From Rhodopirellula sp. P2 (lineage in GTDB: Bacteria; Planctomycetota; Planctomycetia; Pirellulales; Pirellulaceae): a DNA stretch of 64,000 bases. The stretch covers positions 7,173,001-7,237,000 of the forward strand of contig NZ_CP118225.1 of the NCBI RefSeq assembly GCF_028768465.1, in the 5' to 3' direction. The notes beneath the pieces were generated by a model. It was not told where the DNA came from. It saw nothing but the letters and a program-made list of their open reading frames with translations, and searched no databases. Below, in pieces: positions 54,334 through 63,502 of the stretch; the first letter of the stretch is position 1, and each line of letters begins with the position of its first letter. The translations under genes and the position numbers were made by a program.

Positions 54334-55731
54334 CTATTTGCCAATGCAAAACCGGCCGAACACGCGGTCCAGAATATCATCGGTGTAGACCTGACCGGTC
54401 ACTTCACCGATCGCCTCGACCGCCAGACGCATTTCGGCGGCCACCAGTTCGTGTCCCGCGGCTTGTTCCGTCCACTGTATCGCTTGGTCCAGGTGCCCCA
54501 TCGCAGCAGCCAGCGAATCCTGGCAGCGTGCGGCGGTGCCGATCACGTTGCCCGTCTCTCCGGCGTCACGCTGCTCCGCGAAACCAACCAGACTTTCGAT
54601 CAATTCCTCCACGCCAGCACCCGACTCACTGCTGAGGGCGAAATCCGCCTGCATCGAATCGCCCTCCCAACCCGCGGGCATCAAATCTCGTTTGGTCGCG
54701 ACGCAGATCAGTTCCGCAGATCGCTTGGCGTCCGGCAGAACCGCATCAGGATCTTTCAACGATTCAAAATCGCCGCCGAGGGTCGCATCCATGCACCACA
54801 CGTGCACGTCCGCTCCACGGGCCGCTTCCGCCGCCTGCAACTGAGCCTCACGCGACACACGTGCTTCGGGATCCGACTCGTCTCGCGATTCCAACCCCGC
54901 CGTGTCAATCAACTGAAACGAATGACCGCCCCAGCTCGATTCCACCGTGACCAAATCACGAGTCGTTCCGGCTTGATCGGTCACGATCGCTGACTCAGTG
55001 CGCGACAAAACATTGAGCAACTGGCTCTTCCCCGCGTTGGGCAATCCTCGCAAGACAACACGAATCGTTGGCGACGCCCCGCCACGATCGCTGAGCTGCG
55101 AACGCGTTTGTGAAAGCAGAGCACGAAGTTCATCGAGTCGTTGAACCAGCACTTCGTCCGAGATGAACTCAATGTCTTCATCGACAAAATCCAACCCGGC
55201 TTCCACGTCCGCCAACAAATCCAACAGGGTTGAACGAGCGGATTGCAACGGCCGCGAAAGATTGCCAGCCAATTGCGACAGCGCCTGGTCCAAACTGCCA
55301 CGATCCTCCGCTTCAATCACGCCGAGCACCGCCTCGGCTTGGGTCAGATCCAAACGCCCAGCCAAGAACGAACGCATCGTGAATTCACCTGGGCGAGCGG
55401 CTCTGGCCCCGGCCCGAATCGCTGCCTCCAAACTGGATTGCAACAACGGCGGCGAACCAATCAGATGCAGTTCCGCCGAAGGCTGGCCGGTGTAGCTGCG
55501 CTGGGTCGGCCAAACCATCACGTCGACTTCGATCGCACCCAGCGGTTCCCCAAGAGCGAGCCGCTTCGAAACTCGAAACGGACGTTGACCGATCGATTCA
55601 GCCGATTCCAAGATCTCCATGCGACACAACACATCGACGCAGTCATGACCTGACAGGCGAACGATCCCGCGAGGCGCGGGCGCCATCGGCGAGGCGATGG
55701 CGGCGATGGTGTCATCCGCTTCCGAGGTCAC
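54334..55731 (-). CDS. mnmE: tRNA modification GTPase MnmE
   Basis: 465 residues. With MnmG it adds the cmnm5 group to the wobble uridine of some tRNAs. The N-terminal formyl-THF domain (DTIAAIASPMAPAPRGIVRLSG), the helical domain and the inserted GTPase are all visible: LPNAGKSQLLN (G1), GTTRDL (G2), DTAGLE (G3) and TKRDL (G4). The C-terminal FCIGK is the family's catalytic end. The start overlaps the dsbD stop by four bases. Unusually, NKxD is replaced by TKxD. Confidence 0.97.
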   Translation of the reverse strand: MTSEADDTIAAIASPMAPAPRGIVRLSGHDCVDVLCRMEILESAESIGQRPFRVSKRLALGEPLGAIEVDVMVWPTQRSYTGQPSAELHLIGSPPLLQSSLEAAIRAGARAARPGEFTMRSFLAGRLDLTQAEAVLGVIEAEDRGSLDQALSQLAGNLSRPLQSARSTLLDLLADVEAGLDFVDEDIEFISDEVLVQRLDELRALLSQTRSQLSDRGGASPTIRVVLRGLPNAGKSQLLNVLSRTESAIVTDQAGTTRDLVTVESSWGGHSFQLIDTAGLESRDESDPEARVSREAQLQAAEAARGADVHVWCMDATLGGDFESLKDPDAVLPDAKRSAELICVATKRDLMPAGWEGDSMQADFALSSESGAGVEELIESLVGFAEQRDAGETGNVIGTAARCQDSLAAAMGHLDQAIQWTEQAAGHELVAAEMRLAVEAIGEVTGQVYTDDILDRVFGRFCIGK

Positions 55732-58463
55732 CGGGTTGCCGTGCCCGCGGTCGCAGGCCCTGCAGTCAGCCCATGGTCGCCCAGCGACGTTGTTGTCGCA
55801 GGCACACCGGAACGGACACTTCGAGCAACCTTCGTCTCAGCTCCGTCGATGCTGGGGCCGGCGTTTTCCAACGCGTCCAACACCATCTGCTGGGACACCA
55901 GATCTCGCAGCACAATGGGTTCGGCAGGCGACTTCCCGGGATAGATTGCCAACACGGGAATCGATCGGCTCTGCAGTTCTTTCAGCTTGGCTTCAATCTC
56001 CGGATCTTGATCCGTCCAGTCCGCCAGCATCGGCACCGCGTCCAGCTCTTCAATCAGCTGACGGGTCGCTTCGGTGTTGAGTGCCACGTTGTAGTTGACG
56101 ATGCAGTTCACGCACCACTTGGCGGTGAAGTCGATCATGACCGTGCGGCCCTCGGACTGATACTCTTTCAACTTGGCTTCGTCGTAGGGCTGCCACGCAA
56201 TCGTCTTCACACCTTCGGCTGGTTCCGGTGCAGGGCCCAGCCACTGGAAAGCGGCGACGCCGATGATAATGGCGGACGCCACACCACCCGACCACGCATA
56301 CAATCGCGATTGCAGGCTGCTCCAACTGGGCACCTTGCCGATGATCCAGCAACCAAACCAGACGCCGATCATGGCCACGAACACGGGCAACTTGTCGCCG
56401 TCACTGAACTGGTTGAAGAAGAACGCCACGGTTCCAAGAAACAAGAAGGCCAGGAATTCCTTCAGCGTTTCCATCCAGGTGCCAGGCTTGGGCAACCATG
56501 CCACGAGCGACGGCCAGATGCCAATCATCAGATAAGGCAATGCCATCCCGACGCCAACGATCATGATCACCGCCACCGTTTGCAGACTGGTCAACGCGAA
56601 GGTCAAACCCAGGATGCCGCCCAGCAACGGTCCGCTGCAGGGGGTCGCCAACACGGTTGCGAAGACACCTTTGAAGAACGCACCGGTGTAACCTTCCCGT
56701 TGCTGCAGAGCTTGCGATGTCTTGCCACCGGCCATGCCCGGAGCAGGGATTTCCCAAACACCGAGGTAGCTGAGCGCCATCGCAAACATCAACAGCGTCA
56801 GCCCCAAGCGAACGGGGAAGTAAGTGAACTGTTGGCCCCAGTTGAACGACAACACCACTGCCAGCGTCGTCAGCACCGCAAACACGGACAAAATGCCGAG
56901 GGCGTAGACCACGTTGAGAAAGAAAATTCGCTTGCGGTCTTGGCCAGCCTGCTGAACAAAACTCATCACCTTCAGGCCCACGACGGGCAACACACAAGGC
57001 ATGAAGTTCAGGATCACCCCACCGATGAAAGCGAACAGCAGCGTCGTGCCAAAGGCTGTGCCAGCGTTCTCAGTGTCGTCCAGCACAGCGGCTTCGCTGA
57101 CTGTCTCACGCGTCACACCATGAGCCGCTCCAGCAGCACTCGAACCGCTCGCTGCGGCATCCGCCATCGCAATTCGGGGTGTGTCTTCGGTTTGGGCATT
57201 GGTCGCCGAACCGGGGTCGACACTGGCATTCAGGGAAGGCGACAAGCCTTTGTCCACCCACTGCAGCGTTGCCGCATCGTCCAACACCAACATGCGTTTC
57301 TTGGCAGCCAACGTCATCGCCTTCGGGGGCGAATTCGCAGGAGCCGACGGGACCACGTTGACGACGGTTTCAAACCCGATCGCCTTGGGCTGCTGACAAC
57401 TGTCGTCGGTGCAGGCTTGGTAAGCGATTCCACCGGCCAGTTTGTGTTCACCCGGGGCCGCATCGGCGGGGACGGACACCGGAATCGTCCACGTCACGTT
57501 GCCATCGTGATAAGTCACGCCGGGCAACAATTCATAATCCACCGATCGCGATTTCGTTTGCGGTGCACCGACCTTCAACTTCGATTTTTCGCTGACCACA
57601 AAGTTGGTCTTGGATTGCTCGTCGCTCACCGATGAGGTGTAAACGTGATACCCCGCATCAGGAATCGCGGTGAAGCGAAGCGTCCCGGTTTGGCCAGGCT
57701 CCAACTCCGGCGTCAAGTTGATCGCTTCCCAACGCACGACGTAATCGCGATCGCGAAAAGCGTTTTCGATCTCAACGGGATGAGCCTTCAGTCCCGCTGG
57801 ATCCTCCGACTGCGTCGACGCCATCGTTTGCTTGGCTGGCGCCGAGCTCGCCGCAGGAACCTCGCCCGTGAACTTGGCGGTCAAGGTTTCGTTGATTGGC
57901 ATGCAAGCCCCGCCAGTCAGACACGTCAACGCGTCCAGACGAATCTTCAAGTCACCCAACTGAGAAACCGTCGCTCCATCCAACAATTTCGCGGTGGCGG
58001 TGAAGTTGACCTCTTCTTCAAACTCTTCGACGGTGATCCCGCCAAAGTCTTGCGAGACACTCCGCAATGGCTCTCGGTCGCTTTTCCAATCCCCGACCAG
58101 TTTCACAGAATCGGAATCCACCAAACTCAACTTGGTTGGCTTGGGACCGCCTTGGGGCTGGGTCGTGGAATACAAGTGCCACTTCGGCTGCAGTTTCACC
58201 TGGACCTGAATCTCAATCTCACCGTCGGCAGTGGCCGAGTAGGTCGCTGTGGCATCCGCGGGGTCGTCGGTTTGCAGCGCCGCGCTGCCGTCCGCCGCAA
58301 AATCGTCCAGCGAGAATTCGGAGAACAAACCGGTCGCGTCGGGATTGTCCGCATGCACCGGCACCACCGCTGTGACAGCCAGCAAAGCCGCGAACAGAAC
58401 AACACCAGGAACACACATTTTCCGAGCAAACCCGGGTTGATAACTGCGATCCATCGAAAACAT
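55728..58463 (-). CDS. dsbD: DsbD-type thiol:disulfide interchange protein
   Basis: 911 residues from ATG 58463; ATG 58454 is an alternative. A signal peptide (CVPGVVLFAALLAVTAVVPVHA) is followed by two N-terminal DsbD-like domains (CLTGGACMPINET in the first). About eight membrane helices follow with the two redox cysteines in LNFMPCVLPVVGLK and LATPCSGPLLGG. The C-terminal thioredoxin domain has CVNC (DFTAKWCVNCIVNYNV). The protein moves electrons from the cytoplasm to periplasmic thiols; many planctomycete and Gram-negative genomes encode such long versions. The stop overlaps the mnmE start (ATGA). Confidence 0.93.
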   Translation of the reverse strand: MFSMDRSYQPGFARKMCVPGVVLFAALLAVTAVVPVHADNPDATGLFSEFSLDDFAADGSAALQTDDPADATATYSATADGEIEIQVQVKLQPKWHLYSTTQPQGGPKPTKLSLVDSDSVKLVGDWKSDREPLRSVSQDFGGITVEEFEEEVNFTATAKLLDGATVSQLGDLKIRLDALTCLTGGACMPINETLTAKFTGEVPAASSAPAKQTMASTQSEDPAGLKAHPVEIENAFRDRDYVVRWEAINLTPELEPGQTGTLRFTAIPDAGYHVYTSSVSDEQSKTNFVVSEKSKLKVGAPQTKSRSVDYELLPGVTYHDGNVTWTIPVSVPADAAPGEHKLAGGIAYQACTDDSCQQPKAIGFETVVNVVPSAPANSPPKAMTLAAKKRMLVLDDAATLQWVDKGLSPSLNASVDPGSATNAQTEDTPRIAMADAAASGSSAAGAAHGVTRETVSEAAVLDDTENAGTAFGTTLLFAFIGGVILNFMPCVLPVVGLKVMSFVQQAGQDRKRIFFLNVVYALGILSVFAVLTTLAVVLSFNWGQQFTYFPVRLGLTLLMFAMALSYLGVWEIPAPGMAGGKTSQALQQREGYTGAFFKGVFATVLATPCSGPLLGGILGLTFALTSLQTVAVIMIVGVGMALPYLMIGIWPSLVAWLPKPGTWMETLKEFLAFLFLGTVAFFFNQFSDGDKLPVFVAMIGVWFGCWIIGKVPSWSSLQSRLYAWSGGVASAIIIGVAAFQWLGPAPEPAEGVKTIAWQPYDEAKLKEYQSEGRTVMIDFTAKWCVNCIVNYNVALNTEATRQLIEELDAVPMLADWTDQDPEIEAKLKELQSRSIPVLAIYPGKSPAEPIVLRDLVSQQMVLDALENAGPSIDGAETKVARSVRSGVPATTTSLGDHGLTAGPATAGTATR

Positions 58464-58537
58464 CCTCCGACGAGATAATTCAATGAGATGGAGAAGACAT
58501 CGAACCCCATTCGTTCGACTGAAATCAGTCCCGTAGC

Positions 58538-59917
58538 TTAACAAAAGTGGCAAACTGAATCGATCAAACCGGAAATTCGGTTTGAGAGAGACTCAGGAGA
58601 CGAAAAAAAGACTCGCCGCCTCAGTCCAATCCAATCCACCCAATTCGCCATGCCCACCCACGCGTTCAAGCGAAGCAGAGTCTCGCCCAAGGCGAGCTCT
58701 GCGGGTGTTGGGCCCTGCAGAAAGAATGGGCGTGCCCCGGCTCCATCCGCCAATCTCAACCCGTGATTTGCGGAGGCAATCCGATTGTATCCCTCCACGG
58801 CCAAACCCAGCCGCGTGGTCGCGGACCGCTGTTCCAACTGAACCGGAAAACTGCCCGCCCAGCGAACCAGGTCCACGATCGGGCAATCCCAGTCAATCGC
58901 GTCGTGATCAATGATTCCAGTCACCCGCTCGCGATTTGCGCTGAACAGGATGTGCTCTCGGTGAACGTCGCGAAGCACCCAAGCCTGCCGCTGATGTGCC
59001 GGTGTGTTCTCGATCTGCTGCTGCAATTCCGAAACCAACTTGCGATGAACACGGACGCCTCGCTCGACCATCCAATCCGTCGCGGACATCATTCGCTGAG
59101 CCAGCTCTTGGTAGCCAATCGGAACATCCTGTGGAGCGGTGAGGGCGGGAACGCCAACGTCACCCTCGGTCACACATCGTTCCAGCAGCGCTCGCCAACG
59201 TGCGGTCGTGTTTGGCAATCGCTCCCGCAGTGAACTCCCCGACAACAACCACGGACTCAACTCCTGAAGCCGTTGCATTCGATCCCGCAAACAACGCGGG
59301 ACCTCCTTGGGCACATGAGTTGGCCCATCAGTTGGCTCATGAGTTGGCACGGGCAAAACGCTCAGCCTCGCATGCACCCGGGCAATCGCTTCCCCGCCAA
59401 GCGACAAGGCACGCGCGGCAGCGGTGGTGTCCATTGCTTCGTCATCACCGCACGCGCTCCCGTCCACCCATGGCGTGCATTGCCAATGTCGGCCTTGCTC
59501 GAAAACGATCCAACGACCATCCGCGGTCGGAACAGGCACCGCGAGCAGCCCAGAACGACACGGGGCTTCCCCCGATGAAAAAGAATCCAGCGAGAGCAAT
59601 GAATCGCGATCAGCAACCGCGGGATTCAAGAGAGGTGGCGTGATGCTTCCGCCACCAGAAACGTCCAGCGTGAGCCCGCCGGGAACGTCACTCGATGCGT
59701 CGGCAGGTTCCGCCATCGCCTTGGCCAACTCATCAGCCAAACCGTGCCAGCGAGCCACGGACTGCCCTGCGGGCGACACCTTCAACGCATAAAAAAAGGG
59801 GGTCGCGGCGAGACGAATTCGATACACCCGCCCGCCGCTCAACCCTGGGTTCCACGAATCGATGCTCAACGACGCTGCGTCTGGAAACCAGAGTCGTGCA
59901 ATTCGTGAAACGTCCAA
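58538..59917 (-). CDS. APH-type phosphotransferase family protein
   Basis: 459 residues, longer than usual for the family, with Pro/Ser-rich linkers. The kinase-like core is seen in WVLRDVHREHILFSANRERVTGIIDHDAIDWDCPIVDLVRWAG, where RDVHREHILF replaces the usual HGDxxxxN loop and IDHDAID fills the metal site. The small N-lobe is RIRLAATPFFYALKVSP. It could phosphorylate a small metabolite; resistance is not implied. It lies upstream of dsbD and downstream of the HDOD gene on the same strand. Confidence 0.8.
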   Translation of the reverse strand: MDVSRIARLWFPDAASLSIDSWNPGLSGGRVYRIRLAATPFFYALKVSPAGQSVARWHGLADELAKAMAEPADASSDVPGGLTLDVSGGGSITPPLLNPAVADRDSLLSLDSFSSGEAPCRSGLLAVPVPTADGRWIVFEQGRHWQCTPWVDGSACGDDEAMDTTAAARALSLGGEAIARVHARLSVLPVPTHEPTDGPTHVPKEVPRCLRDRMQRLQELSPWLLSGSSLRERLPNTTARWRALLERCVTEGDVGVPALTAPQDVPIGYQELAQRMMSATDWMVERGVRVHRKLVSELQQQIENTPAHQRQAWVLRDVHREHILFSANRERVTGIIDHDAIDWDCPIVDLVRWAGSFPVQLEQRSATTRLGLAVEGYNRIASANHGLRLADGAGARPFFLQGPTPAELALGETLLRLNAWVGMANWVDWIGLRRRVFFSSPESLSNRISGLIDSVCHFC

Positions 59918-59924
59918 AACGAAG

Positions 59925-60845
59925 CTACTTCTCGGCCAGGAATGACATGATGGATTGTTCAGGGACTGGTAATTTTAACAACGGAGCGAACTCAGCGGTG
60001 AGCTCATCGACTTCGGTCATGCATTCGACCAACGACTCACCTGTCATCCCTGAAAGTCGCTTGCAAGCGTTCGTGAATTTCTCCTGCTCGTGCCACTCCT
60101 TTTCACTGCACGATGGCAACAAAGACGCCAGCGCGACACAAGCGGCACCGCGGGCCTGGTTGCCCAATTCCAACAACTGTTCAATCTCGGTGTGCTGAGC
60201 AATCAAAGCCACAAACTCTTCGGGAAGCTTCCAACGGGTCGCCAAGATCGCGGCGGCGTCCGCATGGTTCCAACCAAACATTTCTTTCTCCAAACCGCTC
60301 AGGCGTTTGCCTTCTGCGGCACGCTTCTCCACCAACGCTTCGTATTCGGTTGGCAACTCTTTGAGCAACAACGGAATCGCCATGTCTTGCAACAACGCAC
60401 CCGCAAACAAATCTTCAGACGACTCCAACTTCAACAGTCGCCCCATCTTTCTCGCAAAGATCGCACGACGCAGCGAGTCTTGCCACAGCGCCTTGAGATC
60501 AAAGGGGCCGAACTTGGGGTTGGGAATCACACTGAACACCGCGTTCCACAACGCGAAGTTCACAATCGCTCGCGAACCCACCAAGGTGATCGCCTGCGGG
60601 ATGCTCATGATTTCGCGACTGAACCCGAAATACGACGAGTTCACAAACCGCAACACCTGACCCATCAATCCTGGATCCGCCTCGATGGGTCGAGCGAAAT
60701 CGTTCGGCCCGGCTTCTTCTTTCTGAGACAATTGCAACAGACTGATAGCGCTGTGTGGCAACGCTGGCAAAATGTCGACATGAAAAACATCTTCCAAGTT
60801 GGTGCTTTCTGCGACGCTGGTCATCGATCTCGGCTCGTAGGTCAT
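59925..60845 (-). CDS. HDOD-domain signalling protein
   Basis: 306 residues. The HDOD domain is seen in LPALPHSAISLLQLSQKEEAGPNDFARPIEADPGLMGQVLRFVNSSYFGFSREIMSIPQAITLVGSRAIVNFALW. Further HD-like helices follow (SSEDLFAGALLQDMAIPLLL, NHADAAAILATRWKLPEEFVALIAQH). HDOD proteins regulate signalling or cell-cycle events without a known catalytic activity. It ends only 7 bp before the phosphotransferase gene and may share its transcript. Confidence 0.92.
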   Translation of the reverse strand: MTYEPRSMTSVAESTNLEDVFHVDILPALPHSAISLLQLSQKEEAGPNDFARPIEADPGLMGQVLRFVNSSYFGFSREIMSIPQAITLVGSRAIVNFALWNAVFSVIPNPKFGPFDLKALWQDSLRRAIFARKMGRLLKLESSEDLFAGALLQDMAIPLLLKELPTEYEALVEKRAAEGKRLSGLEKEMFGWNHADAAAILATRWKLPEEFVALIAQHTEIEQLLELGNQARGAACVALASLLPSCSEKEWHEQEKFTNACKRLSGMTGESLVECMTEVDELTAEFAPLLKLPVPEQSIMSFLAEK

Positions 60846-61204
60846 TGGTGCATTGCTCGCCGCCGCGAAGGACTCGCGTGGACTTGTATTCCGAAGGCTG
60901 ATGGAACACTACGCCACGAATCTCTTGATGCACGCCCAGGAGGACGACGGACCAAGCTGGATTCGCGATCAATCTTTTCCCTTGGAAGCCTTTGCCGGTC
61001 GCACCGGTTGCAACGACGCGGTTTCGCGATGTTTCCATTCACCATCCCGCGTTGGCCTTTCGCCTCATCGGTTGCCTGCGTGCATCCAGTGGCGTCTGCC
61101 TCCCGGCCAACCCAATCACCGCAAACCAATACCAAGCAAGGACTTACAACGACACTCAGGCGATCGACACCGCTCTGGCCCAACACGTGCAACCGTCCAG
61201 TCCC
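60846..61204. other. 359-bp region before a small membrane-protein gene
   Basis: The frame of the downstream membrane-protein gene runs back to 60992 here, but the earlier part looks less protein-like. It should hold the promoters of the divergent HDOD gene and the membrane gene. No clear sites were found. Confidence 0.5.
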
Positions 61205-61798
61205 ATGGCACTCGCACGCTTTCGTTCGCTCGGCACCGCCCGATCCTACTCCCGCATTTCGTCTCACCACTTCGGCAACAGCCCGCAGGTGGATGCGTCG
61301 TTCTATTGGAACCGCCTGCGAAGGACGGCGGGACTGGCCGTCTTGCTCGGAATCGTGAACGTCCTCAGCGGTGTCTCTGGACCGATGAAGGCCTCCCATT
61401 CCACCGGCCCCCGCGACCAGCCAACGCTGGCCGAACTGCCGCCAGAACCAGCGGCGGCGCAACCACCCGTCGCCAGCGGCCCGCGAGCGGTGCCTCCTGT
61501 GGGCTGGCGACGCACCATCAACGGCTGGGAAAACGTCGCGGAATGGCCCGGTGCACACAACCACCTAGGGGGGATCCCTGCGCAAGTGTCCCTCTCAGAT
61601 CAGATCATTTTGCAAGAGAAACGCGAACCCGCGATGCTTCGGCACTGGATGGACAAGCTTCGACACACCCACCCCGCGGTCATCGCTTCGGTGCAGATCG
61701 TCAGCGTCCTGATTCTGTTCGCAGCGTGGTTGGCGGTCCGAGAGAAACCCGGGCGGCGATTGCGTTCCCCCAGGCCCCCGAGCCAGCTCGTCTCGTAA
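61205..61798 (+). CDS. Small bitopic membrane protein, unknown
   Basis: 197 residues from ATG 61205; the frame is open up to 60992. Two hydrophobic segments (RTAGLAVLLGIVNVLSGVSG and PAVIASVQIVSVLILFAAWLAV) flank a proline-rich part and a WRRTINGWENVAEWPGAHNHLGG stretch. The C-terminus is basic. I do not recognise a family. The clean frame and planctomycete-like W/G/H-rich middle make it likely real. Confidence 0.55.
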   Translation: MALARFRSLGTARSYSRISSHHFGNSPQVDASFYWNRLRRTAGLAVLLGIVNVLSGVSGPMKASHSTGPRDQPTLAELPPEPAAAQPPVASGPRAVPPVGWRRTINGWENVAEWPGAHNHLGGIPAQVSLSDQIILQEKREPAMLRHWMDKLRHTHPAVIASVQIVSVLILFAAWLAVREKPGRRLRSPRPPSQLVS

Positions 61799-62181
61799 CG
61801 TTTCGTCGGTGGTTCCCGCGAAACGCGTCCCATTCGCGATTTAGCAGGCCACTTTGCCTGAGCTTCTCATCGGCTCGACCAGGGATTGCCTCGCCCGTGA
61901 CCAAACGTGTCACGCCCCTGACGAATACTAAAGGTGTGAAGAGGAGGCAGCCGAATGCGGTCTACTCTGTGCCCCAAACGTCGATGAACCAAACGTCCAT
62001 CCGACGTCATATCCTTCCGTGAAAAACCTGTCGAGCTTTCATTGTCTCCGGCAGCTTCCTCGATAGGATCGCCCCTGCGACTTCGCAGGGATTGCCATGT
62101 CTGACCATCGTTGGTCGGGGCATCGGTTGGGTTTGAATTGGAAACACCAAAAGTTTGTTCAGGGAATAAAGGAATCAGGAC
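61799..62181. other. 383-bp recA upstream region
   Basis: No gene. It holds the palindrome at 61896-61914, a sequence CCAAACGT that occurs three times (near 61902, 61975 and 61990), a short hairpin around CTGCGACTTCGCAG (62076), and a weak match to the imuA-type site at 62146-62159. These are the only features I see. Confidence 0.6.
61896..61914. promoter_or_regulatory. 19-bp palindrome upstream of recA
   Basis: CGTGACCAAACGTGTCACG, identical to 42712-42730. It is 268 bp before the recA start. It may be an operator or the terminator hairpin of the preceding gene. Confidence 0.4.
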
Positions 62182-63309
62182 ATGGCAAAGCAACCACGCA
62201 TGGCAACGCCCGCAGCATCCAAGGGCGTCAAGCTGGATCCGGGCATGAAGACCATTCTGGAAAAAGAACCCGGTCTGAAGACGACGCTTCAACAAATCGA
62301 AAAGTCGTTTGGCGACGGTGCGATCATGCCGCTGGGAGCGTCCCAAAAGCTGACCATCGATTGCATCTCCACGGGCAGCCTCAGCCTCGACATGGCTCTG
62401 GGTGGAAAAGGCATCCCGCGAGGCCGAATCATCGAAGTCTTTGGACCGGAGTCTTCCGGGAAGACGACGTTGGCTCTGCACATCGGTGCCGAGGCCCAAA
62501 AGTCCGGCGGGATCGCAGCGATCATCGACGCCGAGCACGCCTTTGACCCCAGTTGGGCCAAGAAGCTCGGCGTGGAACTGGACAGCCTGTTGGTCAGCCA
62601 ACCCAGCAGCGGTGAAGAGGCGATGCAGATCTGCGAGATGCTGGTCAAATCCAACGCCGTCGACGTCATCATCATCGACTCCGTCGCGGCCTTGGTGCCC
62701 AAGGCGGAACTCGAAGGCGAGATCGGCGACAGCCACGTGGGCCTGCAAGCTCGCTTGATGAGCCAATCGATGCGGAAGTTGACCGGTGCGATCGCCAAGA
62801 GCAAATCCGCCGTCGTCTTCATCAACCAAATTCGTGAGAAGGTCGGTGTGATGTTCGGCAGCCCCGAAACCACCCCCGGCGGTCGTGCCCTCAAGTTCTA
62901 TTGCTCGTGCCGAATCGATGTTCGTCGGATCGGTGCCCTGAAAGATGGGGAAGAGCAAGTCGGTCAACGCGTCAAAGCGAAGATCGTCAAGAACAAGGTC
63001 GCACCTCCGTTCCGGATCGCTGAATTCGACATGATGCACTCCAACGGGATCAGCTTCGAAGGCGATTTGTTGGATCTGGGAACCGAGAACAAAGTCGTCA
63101 ACCGCAGCGGCTCCTGGTTCAAGTATGGCGACACTTACCTGGGGCAAGGCAAGGAGAAGGCTCGCAACTTCTTGATCGAGAACCCAGACGTCTCCGACGA
63201 GATCAAGCAAAAGGTCCTGGTCGCCGGCGGCTTTGTCGCACCACTCGAAGGAGCCGAAGACGAGGGTGAAGAAGCAGTCAAAGACGGAGAAGCCGTCGCC
63301 AACAGCTGA
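62182..63309 (+). CDS. recA: RecA recombinase
   Basis: 375 residues. Walker A is [14 protein letters not shown], the catalytic region [41 protein letters not shown] is complete, and loop 2 appears as [28 protein letters not shown]. The C-terminus is acidic ([12 protein letters not shown]). The N-terminus is about 20 residues longer than in E. coli. RecA pairs homologous DNA and, with LexA, starts the damage response. It is a single gene, closed by the terminator at 63353. No lexA is in the window. Confidence 0.98.
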   Translation: MAKQPRMATPAASKGVKLDPGMKTILEKEPGLKTTLQQIEKSFGDGAIMPLGASQKLTIDCISTGSLSLDMALGGKGIPRGRIIEVFGPESSGKTTLALHIGAEAQKSGGIAAIIDAEHAFDPSWAKKLGVELDSLLVSQPSSGEEAMQICEMLVKSNAVDVIIIDSVAALVPKAELEGEIGDSHVGLQARLMSQSMRKLTGAIAKSKSAVVFINQIREKVGVMFGSPETTPGGRALKFYCSCRIDVRRIGALKDGEEQVGQRVKAKIVKNKVAPPFRIAEFDMMHSNGISFEGDLLDLGTENKVVNRSGSWFKYGDTYLGQGKEKARNFLIENPDVSDEIKQKVLVAGGFVAPLEGAEDEGEEAVKDGEAVANS

Positions 63310-63352
63310 TCCGCGCATCGGGTTGGTCGCGAGGTCAGTTGGCCGCGAATCG

Positions 63353-63394
63353 AACGGATCGTCCCGGGGAAACCTGGGTCGGTCCGTTTTTTTT
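63353..63394 (+). terminator. recA terminator
   Basis: A stem built from AACGGATCGTCCCGGG and CCTGGGTCGGTCCGTT, with one mismatch and one G-T pair, is followed by eight Ts. It is placed 44 bp after the recA stop. Confidence 0.85.
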
Positions 63395-63502
63395 GCCTCC
63401 GCAACTGAAACACTCATCCCACGGATCCCGTTGCTCCGCGACTGTGGCCGAGCGCTGTCTTGACAAACGCTTCACGAACCTGCCCCGGTTGACCGCGAGC
63501 AC

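Noticed and set aside
55773-57635. 620-residue ORF on the plus strand over dsbD
   Set aside because: It is antisense to a well-supported DsbD gene with all redox motifs and has low-complexity His/Arg-rich composition typical of a shadow frame.
61860-63417. 516-residue ORF antisense to recA
   Set aside because: recA on the plus strand is certain; the antisense frame is a shadow caused by GC-rich codon use.
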